From Luzula sylvatica (taxonomy: Eukaryota > Streptophyta > Magnoliopsida > Poales > Juncaceae), in contig OX326961.1 of NCBI GenBank assembly GCA_946800325.1, forward strand, positions 46,773,415 to 46,837,414: 64,000 bases of DNA. The letters are read 5' to 3'. The position numbers and the translations under genes were made by a program. Each line of letters begins with the position of its first letter. Within the stretch, counting starts at the first letter, position 1. Shown here one piece after another: positions 1-10,292 of the stretch. Below the pieces are notes generated by a model. It was not told the DNA's origin, ran no database searches, and saw nothing but the letters and a program-made list of their open reading frames with translations.

Positions 1-447
1 CATGTGATTCATGCAGAGGACTAACAGGCTGAGGGGAAGAGGACCGGAACCTATAAAGGCGACACGTTTCAGAGAGACTTGTACATCCCGTGGAAGGAGC
101 TCGTACTCTACCTTGCTTAATTTGAGATAATTTCCATAGTATGGAAAGACCCATAAGTAGTCTAATGGGTTTTCAAATGTGGATAATATATCCGAGTAAA
201 AGCTCTCCAACAGACCTTCAGCATCGCTGCAAATGGACATTAAATGTTTGCGCATTATTTTGTCTTCGGGGGTGAGTTCCGAGACGTCAATGGAAGAAGG
301 AGGGATGCATGCTTCAACGAGCTCGGTGAAGAAAGTGTTGACATGATGGGAAGGTTTCAGACAAGGAAGGGAGGATAATTGTTTATAGATATACCGGATT
401 GTCTCAACTAATATGGCTTGTTCTTCTTGTTGGTTTAGATCTGCCAT
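1..447 (-). CDS. NAS: Nicotianamine synthase, copy 1 (N-terminal part, cut by window edge)
   Basis: Codons 1-149 of a NAS gene; the rest lies outside the window. NAS condenses three S-adenosylmethionines to nicotianamine, a metal chelator used in phloem and long-distance metal transport. The ATG at 447-445 opens with MADLNQQEEQ, matching where plant NAS proteins begin. Visible family blocks are the Glu-rich helical N-terminus, FPYYGNYLKL at residues 101-110, and the SAM-site glycine motif GSGPLPL at 133-139. The sequence matches 13,261-13,707 base for base as far as I checked, so this copy belongs to the recent 13-kb duplication. Its C-terminus cannot be judged from here. Confidence 0.95.
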   Translation of the reverse strand, partial: MADLNQQEEQAILVETIRYIYKQLSSLPCLKPSHHVNTFFTELVEACIPPSSIDVSELTPEDKIMRKHLMSICSDAEGLLESFYSDILSTFENPLDYLWVFPYYGNYLKLSKVEYELLPRDVQVSLKRVAFIGSGPLPLSLLVLCMNHM

Positions 448-526
448 GAATAATGAGTAGTTTTGGAGGAATTGCAACTTAAGTTGAGTGAGGCAGTTTG
501 GAGATCTGTTGGAAGGAGGATGATGA

Positions 527-533
527 ATTTATA
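527..533 (-). promoter_or_regulatory. TATA box of NAS copy 1
   Basis: TATAAAT on the minus strand, 80 bp upstream of the ATG, within the context CCTTATAAATTC. All four NAS copies keep it at the same spacing even where the surrounding sequence differs, which supports it as the core promoter. I could not assign any iron-deficiency element with confidence. Confidence 0.65.
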
Positions 534-2218
534 AGGATCTCGAAGTGAGGACTTTTCTTCTCTGTCGTCATGATATTTTCTATTCATGCTTGTCATATTG
601 TCATATGAAATCATGCTATGTTAATTAATAATTAATTAGTAATTTAATTAATACGAAATAACATCAAATTTATATGTAAAAATAGATCATTGATTAATTA
701 GTTGCTATCTTCGTTGAATTGCTAACTATTCACTAATTGAAATACGCATTGAGAATGGGAGATAGGAGTTGCAGGATAAAGTAAAATTTTCCAAACTTAT
801 TTATTGGCTATTGTTGTCGGCTTTTCTGACTCTGAAGGGGCCCAAAATGAGTAGATTCATATGAAACTCGAAAGTGTGTGTTTCAATTAAAAATATTATA
901 AATTCAATAAAAATGAAAAAAATGAGTAAATGAAAAAGACACTATGATTTTCCTTTCAATGGTGTCAATGTGGCTTGAATCGAATCGACAATATTTCAGA
1001 ATATATGTTTTTGTGTGTTCCACACTAACCAAGAGCTACCTCGTTGACAAAACTAAATAAAAATTAATATCGAGTATTGAATATATGATTTTTATTTGCG
1101 AAATAAAATACAATTAGATATGCCATTTCAAAATTGGATAATGAGTATTATATGATAAGAAATAGTGCACCTAAGTACACAATTAGGAAGGATTCAATTT
1201 GTCAATATCACAATAATGGAGGAGAAATATCACAATAAGGGAGGAGAGTTTTTCTTATGAAAGAGTAAGATATGTATATCCAGCATTACTTTTCAAAGTC
1301 TATAATTAGTTCTAGTAATATTATTTCTTAATTTATATGGATAACTTATAAAAAGGTTCATTTATTTGTAAATTAAGAGGATATTCGTGTTCACAAATCG
1401 TGCAATCTAAAACTAGGGTATGTAATCAATTTTTTTGAAATAAGAACATAAATAATAAGCAATCTTTCTTTTTTCTCTTTTAGAAGAATCCAAGTTTTTT
1501 CCATGATATTAATTGCTAAAGAAAATGTTAAAATACAGATTAAATGTTTTGATAATAAACGAGGACAAGTTAAGCACCGTGCTACATATTTTTAAATATG
1601 TTGTTAATTATTAAACTTAATTATTATAACAAAAGGATTACACACACATAATTTATCTACAGAAATAGTCCCAAATGAGTTTGTAATGAAAATTTTATGA
1701 GGAAATTTACTCATCAGGACTGCTTCTGTTGATTAATTATGAGTTGTAGACTTTTTGTCATCATAATATGTTCTTAAAATCTAAATATGCAAGTATTTCA
1801 TATTTTTCAGAATTTTTTTTTCATATACCATATTATCTTATTTGCATTTATTATAAAAGGTCTATTCGTATAGAAAAATACATTCTAAAATATATTTTAT
1901 TCTTCATATATCGTAATACACAATCCATATTCACATATTTAATCCAGAAATATTTTGGAGAAACTGTGTTGATACAAAGTTCGATACGAAGAAAAATTTC
2001 AAACATTTATATGCAAATATTTTAACAAAATAAGTATTAAAGTTCGCTGAAACTTCTCCCGAGACAAAACTTGATATAAAATTCGATCCCGGGTAGTCGG
2101 ATAAGTTCGAATACATACTTTCGTGATCGTGATCGAAACCAATGAACCAAAGTTAAATTTGAGATATAACTTGATATTGTAGGCTTATGCCAGGAAATAA
2201 AATAGTTTTTGCAATTCG
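534..2218. other. AT-rich upstream region of NAS copy 1
   Basis: No coding potential seen. This is the distal promoter side of NAS copy 1. It is repeated nearly exactly at 13,794-15,478, and in diverged form at 26,717-28,370 and, interrupted by insertions, at 43,721-46,310. Reading frames in it are chance AT-rich frames. Confidence 0.8.
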
Positions 2219-2580
2219 TAAGAGAATTTTTTTATACTTTTCTTAATTTCTTAGAAAATGTTTCTAAATACTTTTCTCAATTTAATAGAAAAACATTTTT
2301 AAATACTTTTCTCTATTTCTTAAAAAATGAATTTAAATACTTTACTCAATTTCATAGAAAATTATTTTGTAGTATTATTTCCCAAATTTTGTTAAATAAC
2401 ATTATTTGTAAATCCCTTTCTCAAACTTGTTACAATTTTTTTTAATAAATACTTCCCAAAATTTCTTAGAAAAATATTTTACACAAAATTCTTAGAAACA
2501 TTTTTTTTTATAAACTTTTCATAAATTTCTTAGAAAAATATTATTAAAATACTTTTCTCAAATTTCTAGAAATATTTAAA
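2219..2580. repeat. Degenerate ~35-bp tandem repeat upstream of NAS copy 1
   Basis: Blocks resembling TAAATACTTTTCTCAATTTC recur with starts near 2235, 2269, 2304, 2338, 2373 and 2409, a period of about 34-36 bp. The same array is present upstream of every NAS copy and is longest upstream of copy 4 (46,310-47,060). Confidence 0.75.
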
Positions 2581-2845
2581 ATTATTTATGGGATTTTTTT
2601 TTGCTTACATGCTAATTTAGTTTGATATTAACCAAACTAGACTAATTAGTTTGGAAATACAAAAAATAGCACTCTCGACTTTAAGTCGAGACTTTGTCCA
2701 ATTTGCTTTTCTTTCGTATTTCACCTCATATTACACCATTACATGTACTTATCATTTATATTATTCAAAAAACAAATCAAAATAAATGCTATATTTCAAT
2801 ATTAAATCTTTGAAAATCATATTTTCTTTAAAAAAAAATATGTGT

Positions 2846-3130
2846 GCCTATGCGTGTGTAACACAATACTTCAAAGTGGTTTTTCGTTGTTTGTAAAAGG
2901 ACAGTCAAAAAGATCATTATTGGGTATTGTTCGAAACACGGCAATCGATGTGAGTTACTAAGATAGAAATTGTTTTTTGTGCAAGAAAGATATATCACTT
3001 AGGCCTCTCGATGATTCGATACTAATAACGTTGTGACAAAATTGGAGTTGATTAATATAATCATAATCTGGTCAAGATTAGGAGTTATGATATTTAATAT
3101 AATGCATGGTTATTTTAGAGAGTTAATTAC
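2846..3130 (+). mobile_element. Copia 3' internal remnant (interrupted relic)
   Basis: About 280 bp resembling the 3' internal part of the Copia element at 36,500-36,800. Shared marks are CACAATRCTT, the block ATTGGGTATTGTYCGAAACACGG, and CGATGAKTCGATW. A relative sits at 29,255-30,240. It is a relic that predates all the NAS duplications. Confidence 0.6.
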
Positions 3131-3193
3131 CATTATTAATGTCTAGTTTTATGTGTTTTATTAGTCTATAAAAAAGTTGTCATTTGATGTAAG

Positions 3194-3644
3194 TAGGGGT
3201 GGACATTCGGTTGAACCGAACCGAACCGAACCGAACCGATTAAGACCAAACCGAATCAAACCGAACCGAATAAAATTTGAACCGATTTAAAACCGAACCG
3301 ATTAAACCGAATTTCTTATTCCGTTTGTTCGGTTGAACCGAATAAGAAGCTTTATAATGATAAAATTCAAATTCTATTTAGCAAAAAACATATAAAAACA
3401 AATCATATAAAATATAATTATATTATTTTTAATTTTACAATATGAAATATTAATTTTTTTAAATATACATAATAAAAACATGAAAAATATACTAATTCGG
3501 TCGGTTCGGTTTAATCGGTTTTAAAAATACCAAAATCGAACCGAACCGAATAAACTGAATAATATCAATTTTTGAACCGAACCGAACCGAATTCGACCGG
3601 TTCGGTTCGGTTCCCAAATAAACCAAACCATTTGCCCACCCCTG
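3194..3644. mobile_element. Non-autonomous hAT element (MITE) with AACCG-type body
   Basis: 451 bp bounded by an 8-bp target-site duplication GATGTAAG (3186-3193 and 3645-3652). The inverted ends are TAGGGGTGGACA and the complement of TGCCCACCCCTG. An 8-bp duplication and this terminus are typical of hAT elements. The body is low-complexity: GAACC repeats on the left and the inverse GGTTC repeats on the right, with an AT-rich centre. No transposase is encoded. Confidence 0.88.
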
Positions 3645-3652
3645 GATGTAAG

Positions 3653-4399
3653 AATCAAATTATATGAATGAAATTATTTGTTTTGAGTTCAATATTTTGT
3701 ACTCTTTTTTTCTCTTGAGACTCAGGAAAGTCAGGTAGTGTCACATTTTATCGTTTCTCCTTTAAGGTACCACTAGTTCATCGTCCGAACTCCTTATAAC
3801 ACACTTCAATTATCATGCAGGGTACCAGACTGAGATCATATGTATATATATTTGAGTATTGATGATGTATTTTCTAATAATCTTTTTATTTAAGATGACG
3901 TGACGTGAATATTAAATTTTAAATTTTTATTAGACATTTTATGATTTGATAATTAGTTAATATGTAAAATTATCAATTAATGTGTTCAAAATAAAAATGT
4001 TAAAATCATAATTAAATCAACAAAATTTTTGAAAAAAAAATATCAGTGCCATTCCAATGTTTTCCAATATTTCTTACAAATACAAATCCTACTGTGATGT
4101 TGCAACTGACAATCTGATTTGGAATATAAAAGAAAAAATATATTTGGCTCCTAAATTCAAACCAACTTCTCTTGATGAGGTGATAAAGTGGTTGAACTTC
4201 AACTCATTTTAATATATTGATATTATCACTTGTTAATTAAAATGTCAATTAAATTAAATAATCAATTAAATTGTTAATTCATTCGATTAAGACTACTTAT
4301 TATCGATTCAACTAAACACTTCGTCATCTTTTCAAGAATGTTTAAGTGAGCTACGATTCAAAACTTACGAAGGCTGCATATATAATCCCATTAAAAAAC
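3653..4399. other. Spacer between NAS copy 1 upstream region and NAS copy 2 3' flank
   Basis: AT-rich, no gene seen. The part from about 3,880 onward matches the 3' flank of NAS copy 4 at 39,380-39,775 and 42,430-42,490. The two NAS intergenic contexts meet here, and the LINE landed in this 3' flank. Confidence 0.7.
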
Positions 4400-4713
4400 A
4401 ATATCATGGTCTGACATCAAAATAAGAGGGAGAGCTGAAGGCGAAAATGGAGAAAAGAGAGGGAAAGTCAAACCGGTCTTGACCGGGGATGGATGGTACC
4501 TATTGACAAGGTACCAGGCGGTACCATGCATCACTCCACTACCCCCTACAAGCTACCTGGCGCCCCTTCCCCATAAGCCTCTTCTTCTCTCCTCTCCCAA
4601 CCCCTCTCTCCTTCCAACCCCGTTTACTCCATTAACCCTAAACCTAACGATGGATAGAGGAAAATTCATTGCAATCGAAGGAAAGAAGGAGAAGAAGTCG
4701 TGTGCGGCAGTAG

Positions 4714-5301
4714 CAGGAGGACTCACCTCGCCAGGCTCCTTCATGGCCGACGCCAGGCGCCGTCCATGCCTCACAACACGCGGAACCGCCTCAACTGGAG
4801 CTCGCGGCAGGAACTCGCGGCAGGAACTCGCAGCACCTCGCCACCTCAACAGAAACTCGTGGCACCTCGCCACCTCGACAGGAACTCGCCTCACACACCC
4901 TCGCCACCTCAACAGGAACTCGGGGCAGGATCAACCAAGGACCCGACTCCTTCTCCAAGACCAACCAGTGGGTAAGCGACGCTCTACGTGGAGAAAACCG
5001 AGCCCTCGACGACAAGGAGGAAGTATTCTCCAAGAAAAGATCCTTCGAAGATGCTCGTGATGAGTCCCTCTCGCCGGAGCGGCTCACATGGCCACCGAAC
5101 GACTCCAAACCGGAGTGGTGGGATCTTTGCCGTAAGTGTCTAATACCGGGTCATTTAACCGAGGATTGTCGCAAACCTAGGGCGTGCGTCAATTGCCGTT
5201 TGCCGGGACATATAGCGAAATATTGTCCGAAGAAGAATACCAAGAGAACCTCGGTTTGGAGGAGAGTAAGAGAGGTAGGCCAAAGTTCCATAACGGGGTA
5301 G
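4714..5301 (+). pseudogene. LINE ORF1, 5' part with two CCHC zinc knuckles (unit 1)
   Basis: Frame 1 is open from 4714 to the TAG at 5299. The first half is Ser/Thr/Pro-rich and built on imperfect repeats around CACCTCGCCACCTCAAC. The second half has two retroviral-type knuckles, C-x2-C-x4-H-x4-C, at 5128-5169 (CRKCLIPGHLTEDC) and 5185-5226 (CVNCRLPGHIAKYC). These bind nucleic acid in the ORF1 chaperone protein. An ATG at 4650 lies in another frame and an in-frame stop at 4711 blocks the upstream side. The true start is therefore uncertain and the 5' part is probably broken. Confidence 0.75.
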
Positions 5302-5370
5302 AAAATAAATACACCCGCGCTTCTCGGTCCACCCGCAACCGAAGTTGTCGCAATACGGGTCCCGTAAAAG

Positions 5371-7335
5371 AAAGCAACAACAATCCCCCAACCGAACAAT
5401 GCGAAATTGGGATCGATCGTTCGCATTTTCTCCAAGCAATCCCCCAAGCAAGAGATGGAGATCGCTCGTTGGAGAAGAGGAGTGGTGATTGACGGGAAAA
5501 TGGTCCCGCATCACAATTTGAGGACCTTGCACATCCTCCTACAAAAAACGTGGTTTCGAAAACAACGGTACGAACTTTCTCATTTAAGCAAGGATAGGTA
5601 CATTCTCATTTTACCCGAAGGAATGAATCGCGACGATTTCATAGCACGAGACCTCCTCCCCTTGAGAAGGGCAAATTTCGTCAACTTTCCGTGGGAGGCT
5701 CTAGGCGGGGAGAGAACGAATTTTCCCAATCGGGTATGGGTCACCTTGTTCAACCCGCCGCCACCCGCTTGGTGTTTTGAGGAATTGAGTAAAATTGCCG
5801 GTTCTTTCGGCATCCTGATCAACCATGGCCCGCTCCTCAACATAACAACAATGGAATCGCTCGACATCCTTGTTGGGATCACGGCCGGGACCGTCACACC
5901 AACCGAGATTCATTACACGCATGGAGGAGTCACTTGGAGAATCAAATCGGTCGAAAAAAAGAGATTGAACGAACCACTCAATTTTTTCAACCCGCCCAAC
6001 CCGGAACCGCCATCCGAGGTCTATGAAAGCATTCAAGCGAAACTTAAAGACGAGGTTGAGAGAGGACTCATTGCAAAAGAAATTGAGGAGGTCTATCACG
6101 GTACCTCACATGAGCCGATCACTAACCGCGATTGGTTGAGTGACGCGTCGGCAATGTCCTCCGAGAGAGAGAAGTCTCAAGCTTCGACGGGTAAGGTGGC
6201 CGTAGATAAAGATTTGCTCCATCAACTATGGAGCCTAGCGGGAGAAGGGTTGAAAGCAAATCCGGAAGCCTCATCACTAATTGTAGGCGAGTTAGGCCGA
6301 AAACTGATGCGCGAGGCCGGAATTATCCAACAACTCATCGAAAGCGAGCAAAAAGGAGGATACATCCACGACAAAGAACCACATGTCATCCTAAAGAACT
6401 CGACCAAGGACGCCGAACCTAAAACAACAAAACTAGCCGAAGCAAAAAAAAGAAGAATCCAACCCGTTAACAATGTTGACCCGGATCCGGTAACGCCGAA
6501 AACCGGACCGACCAAAGGAGAGAAACAAGTAATCGACGGGAACAAGATGGCTAAACCGAGCACCAATGCCGAGGATAAAGAGCCACCTCTCGATGAAGGT
6601 ATGAACATCTCTCTTGCCCTAATTAGAAAAAGGTTAAGAAAAGAAAAGCGAAAACAATTTCCAACGATTTTTGAGCAACAAGGGAACACAAACGAAGAAG
6701 AAAACGAAAAAAAAAAATTGCCAAAAATCTGGTTCTGTCCTGGGGGCTGCGGGAAATCGAAAAAAAAAATTTCTCAAAAAAAATTGAATTTCATAAAAAT
6801 GAATGAGGAATTAATGCAACAATGGAAAAATAGGAAACCGAGGGCCAAATCACTCATTAAAAAATTAGAAACCGAGAAAATTAAAGAGAAACCCCTCGAT
6901 ACAAAAATAATAACACAAATACAAAAGGCTCTAGGCATCGATCCGAGTAGCACGATTGCACTCGAGGAGGCCGAAACGAACCTTACTCATAGCACCTCTC
7001 ATAAATCCGCAAAGGGTAAAAGAAAAAAATACCAAAATTACAACCAAACTACAAAAATACATAGCCCTTGCCAAAAAAAAAAACTTAAAAATAAAATAAT
7101 CGAATTGGCAAATAGGCATATGTCTTCCTCATTACCTAACTCCTATATTTTTTATCAAGGAAATTCGATGGCATTTCACGATGCCGAGGACGGAGGAGAG
7201 GAGGAACGAGAGAATGCGGAGGACATGGCCGAAGAGGGAATCACCGAGGATGGGGAAGACGTGGAGGAATTAGATGACTACATGGATGAGGTCGACTATG
7301 ACGACGAATCTCACGAATGTGAGAATACCGTCTAA
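5371..7335 (+). pseudogene. LINE ORF1, 3' part (unit 1)
   Basis: The same frame as the zinc-knuckle part, separated from it by in-frame stops at 5299 and 5368. Open to 7335; the first in-frame ATG is at 5455. Content: a folded-looking N-terminal domain (about 160 residues, with FVNFPWEALGGERTNF and VTLFNPPPPAWCFEEL), then a Lys/Glu-rich stretch with A-runs in the DNA, a Cys-containing patch (FCPGGCGKSKKK), and an acidic C-terminus. I infer an RNA-binding ORF1 role from its position between the knuckles and ORF2. I do not recognise the domain family firmly. Confidence 0.65.
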
Positions 7336-7396
7336 TGGAAGCTACCGTAGTTAGCTTTGTATCTTTCTTTCTTAAGGAACCGAACTTATTTTTATT

Positions 7397-8271
7397 ATGT
7401 GTACGAACTTAAATATTTTGTCGTGGAATGTACGTGGATTATGATTAAAAGGAAAATATAATATGGTCAAGGACTCTATTAGGAAAGCTAAACCGAACAT
7501 TATTTGTTTACAAGAAACAAAATGGGCCAATCCCAATCCTTTCTATCGAAAAAGGGTTCTAACCGCACGGCATGGTGACGTGCTATACAAAAATGCGCAA
7601 GGGTCCAAGGGGGGCCTCATGGTGGCTTGGGACAATAAAGTCTCTTTGGTCGATTCCTTCCACACCCAATCTTGTATAAACATCGTGTTCGCAAGAGAAG
7701 ACGGAACAAAATTCCTACTCTCCAACAAATACGGGCCGGCCTCGGCATCATCAAGGGAAAAGTTAATTACATTCGTGAAATAGAAGGAATAAATAAGGAT
7801 TTAAACCAACCATGGATAATCATAGGAGATTTTAATTTAATTAGATCAAGCCATGACACGACCGCAACCAATCTCAACACAACCATGATCTTACTTTTCA
7901 ATGAGGCAATCGACTCGGCCAATCTAACCGAAATCCCATTAAGAGGAAGGAAATTCACGTGGTCGAATAAAAGGGAAAAACCAACCCTAGCGCGCTTAGA
8001 TAAAGCTTTCATTTCGGAACACCTATTAATACAAAACATGACGATCACACTCGAAGATCTACCAATGACCACCTCGGACCACACGCCACTAATACTAAGG
8101 ATCAAAAATAACCAAATCGAGGTGTCTAAATTATTTAGATTCGAAAGAGCGTGGCTCAAATTTGAGAAATTGAACGGGTTGTTACCCGATTGTTGGCAAC
8201 AACCGGCATCAACAAATGACAATCAAATTAAATCCTTCCAAAAAAGTCTCGACAAATCAAGGAAAAAATAA
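7397..8271 (+). pseudogene. LINE ORF2, AP-endonuclease domain, broken (unit 1)
   Basis: ORF2 begins at the ATG at 7397 and reads into the endonuclease signature NILSWNVRGL, followed at once by TGA (7442-7444). The frame continues with IICLQETKW (catalytic Glu motif). Near 7750 the reading moves to another frame with GDFNLIR, KFTWSN, RLDK and the terminal SDHTPLIL, the metal-binding and catalytic motifs of LINE endonucleases. A stop at 8269 closes this piece. At least one nonsense change and one frameshift make it dead. The enzyme would nick target DNA to prime reverse transcription. Confidence 0.85.
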
Positions 8272-8697
8272 AGGAATGGGCAAAAACGAAATTCAAATCG
8301 TCAAACATTGTACATGACGATTGGCTCCTAATCATAAAAATTCTAGATCTTGCCGAGGAGGAACGGGATATATCAATGGACGAATTACGATTAAGAATCT
8401 CGGCAAAGGAAAAAATTTGCGAGTTGGTAAATCTCAAAGAGGCCGTATGGCAACAAAGGACATCACGCACTTGGCTAAAACTAGGTGATGCAAACACCAA
8501 ATATTTTCACGCCATAGCTTCGGCACGGAATAAAGGAAATAGAATAACGGCAATCAAAATTGATGAGGAAATAATTTCGGACCCTAACCGAATCCAAGTA
8601 GAATTCGATGCTTATTACGAAAACATCCTCGGCATAGCACCCCCCTTCCCTCTAACCCAAGACACGGGGGCACTAACACAAGCCGGACCAAACAACA
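8272..8697 (+). pseudogene. LINE ORF2, linker between endonuclease and RT (unit 1)
   Basis: Third frame, open from about 8,300 to the solo LTR. It contains the conserved plant L1 linker motif WLKLGDANTKYFH followed by RNKGNRI. Removing the nested LTR and one CAACA copy restores the frame across the junction into the RT segment at 10,293, so the linker and RT were one reading frame when the LTR arrived. Confidence 0.85.
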
Positions 8698-8875
8698 TGA
8701 TGAACGGGTTTTTGTCGTGTAAAATATCGTTGTGTTAAAAACCCCGAACAATCAACAAAATTTGTAATCTAAGTTTGTACAGTGGCAAATGTATAGATTC
8801 GTTCCACGGGGAGCAATTGCGTCAAAATTTGGATCAAAATGGATGAGAAATAACGAAGAAAATTCACAGAAGATA

Positions 8876-9215
8876 GTCCGTTACAACGGAAGTAAGTTCC
8901 GTTACAACGCACTTGAGTGAATTTTCTGGCGCTAGTGTGAGATGACGTCCGTTACAACGGATGAAACTCCGTTATAACGCACTAAACTAGTCCGTTATAA
9001 CGAACAGTGGTTGCGTTGCAACGGATTGGTTAATCCGTTACAACGTACCTCAACTTCCGTTACAACGCACTAGTATTGAACTATTTGAGTGGAAATCCTG
9101 GTTAGTCCGTTACAACGCAATTTAGTTGCGTTACAACGGAGTACCAACAGACTGAAAGTCAGGTACAAACCGTTGAGTCCGTTATAACGCAGTTCAAGTT
9201 CCGTTATAACGGAAT
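8876..9215. repeat. Array of 12 near-palindromic 14-mers in the solo LTR (unit 1)
   Basis: Twelve copies of a 14-bp site, TCCGTTACAACGGA and variants (TCCGTTATAACGCA, TGCGTTGCAACGGA and others), lie over about 340 bp, roughly one per 28 bp. The arms TCCGTT/AACGGA pair around a 2-bp centre. Spacers differ in length and sequence, so the site and not the whole period is conserved. The array is kept in unit 2 at 22,136-22,475. Confidence 0.85.
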
Positions 9216-9792
9216 TATTTCTGGAATTCTGGTTTGAGTTTTGATTTGAGACTTGAATTAAAGGGTTGATTTAAGATTGAATTAAGTGAGATTAAACTGA
9301 GTTTTAAGGCAGAAATTGAGAGCAAAAACTTAAGTAAAAGAACAAGTTTTAGAACAAAGATTCGATTCAAGTAAACAAGAAACTAAAGATTCATTAAACC
9401 GAGAATTCTTTACACAACAAAATCCAATCAAACAACAATTAATCAAGTAATTGAAAAGGAATACACCTAGTTGAGAAAGCCTCGAAGTGAAGCTCCTTGT
9501 CTCCTTGTCTCGCACCGAAAGATCCTTGCTTCTTGTCTCGAGAGTGATGGATTGTACCGAAAGGATGAAGCTCCCTTGTCTCGGATCGCAATCACTTCGA
9601 AGAAACGTGGATCGAGTCACGGCACTTCTTCTCAAATCCATCGTAGGGAATACCTCCTTGTCACGGCCCGATCTTCGAAGGATGAGAAGGATTCGTCGAA
9701 GGGATGAGCTCCCTTGTCTCGACTCGTCCTTGAGAGATTTTTCTTGATTGATCTTGAAGTATCTTGAAGGTTCTTGATTGTGCTTGGAAAAG

Positions 9793-9812
9793 AGAGAGAG
9801 AGAGAGAGAGCG
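9793..9812. repeat. GA microsatellite in solo LTR (unit 1)
   Basis: An AG run inside the LTR next to the TATA-like site, two bases longer than in unit 2. Read on the minus strand it is a CT-rich run like those near plant transcription starts. Confidence 0.7.
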
Positions 9813-10292
9813 AGAGTGAGTGTAAAAAGGGTAAAAAGAGCGTCCCTAACTTGTGGCCCTTGTGGTCATATTTATAGTACTCATGGAGTCTTCTTATTGG
9901 CCACGAGTTGATGGAAAGGATTGGGGGTAAGGAGGTAATTCCCACCAAAGGTAGGTGGGCAGGATAAGGGCTAAGGATTGAGTGGTTTTCGTGTAGACTT
10001 TTGTGTAAGTTTCTATCATGATAATTATTTGCCTCCCGTCTCATTCATGTACCGAATATATCGGTGTAATATACCGTTTTCACTCCTCTTGACGTGTTGG
10101 AGACAACTACACTCTCCAAATTCCCAGAAATTCCTTCTAATTCCTGTGATTAAGCAATAAAACACACTTAGTGAAGAAATATTCATGTTATCTCAAATAT
10201 GATTAATAAAGTATATAGAATTGTTCTTCACGAGGGCTAAAATCCCCAAATTAAGCATTAAATTTGTGTCTTATTTGCCTCACATCACAACA

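Larger units (their letters stand above)
8698..10287 (-). mobile_element. Solo LTR nested antisense in LINE ORF2 (unit 1)
   Basis: 1,590 bp running TGATGAACGGG...CACATCA on the plus strand, with a 5-bp duplication CAACA at 8693-8697 and 10,288-10,292. Read on the minus strand it starts TGATGTGAGG and ends CGTTCATCA, as an LTR should. A TATA-like CTATAAATATGACC near 9,870, upstream of a GA/CT microsatellite, suggests the promoter and U3-R side. No internal domain remains, so it is a solo LTR from LTR-LTR recombination. The superfamily is not decidable without a search. It carries a 12-member array of 14-bp near-palindromes (separate entry). Confidence 0.88.

Noticed and set aside
4479..5060. 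193-codon frame at the LINE 5' end
   Set aside because: The zinc-knuckle coding frame is another one over the same bases. This frame is mostly arginine/asparagine from the repeat-rich leader. Its internal ATG at 4650 might still be an old ORF1 start, but there is no evidence for it.
8876..9215. Possible CRISPR-like array
   Set aside because: Repeats are 14 bp and variable, spacers are short and uneven, the context is an LTR in a plant genome, and there are no cas genes.
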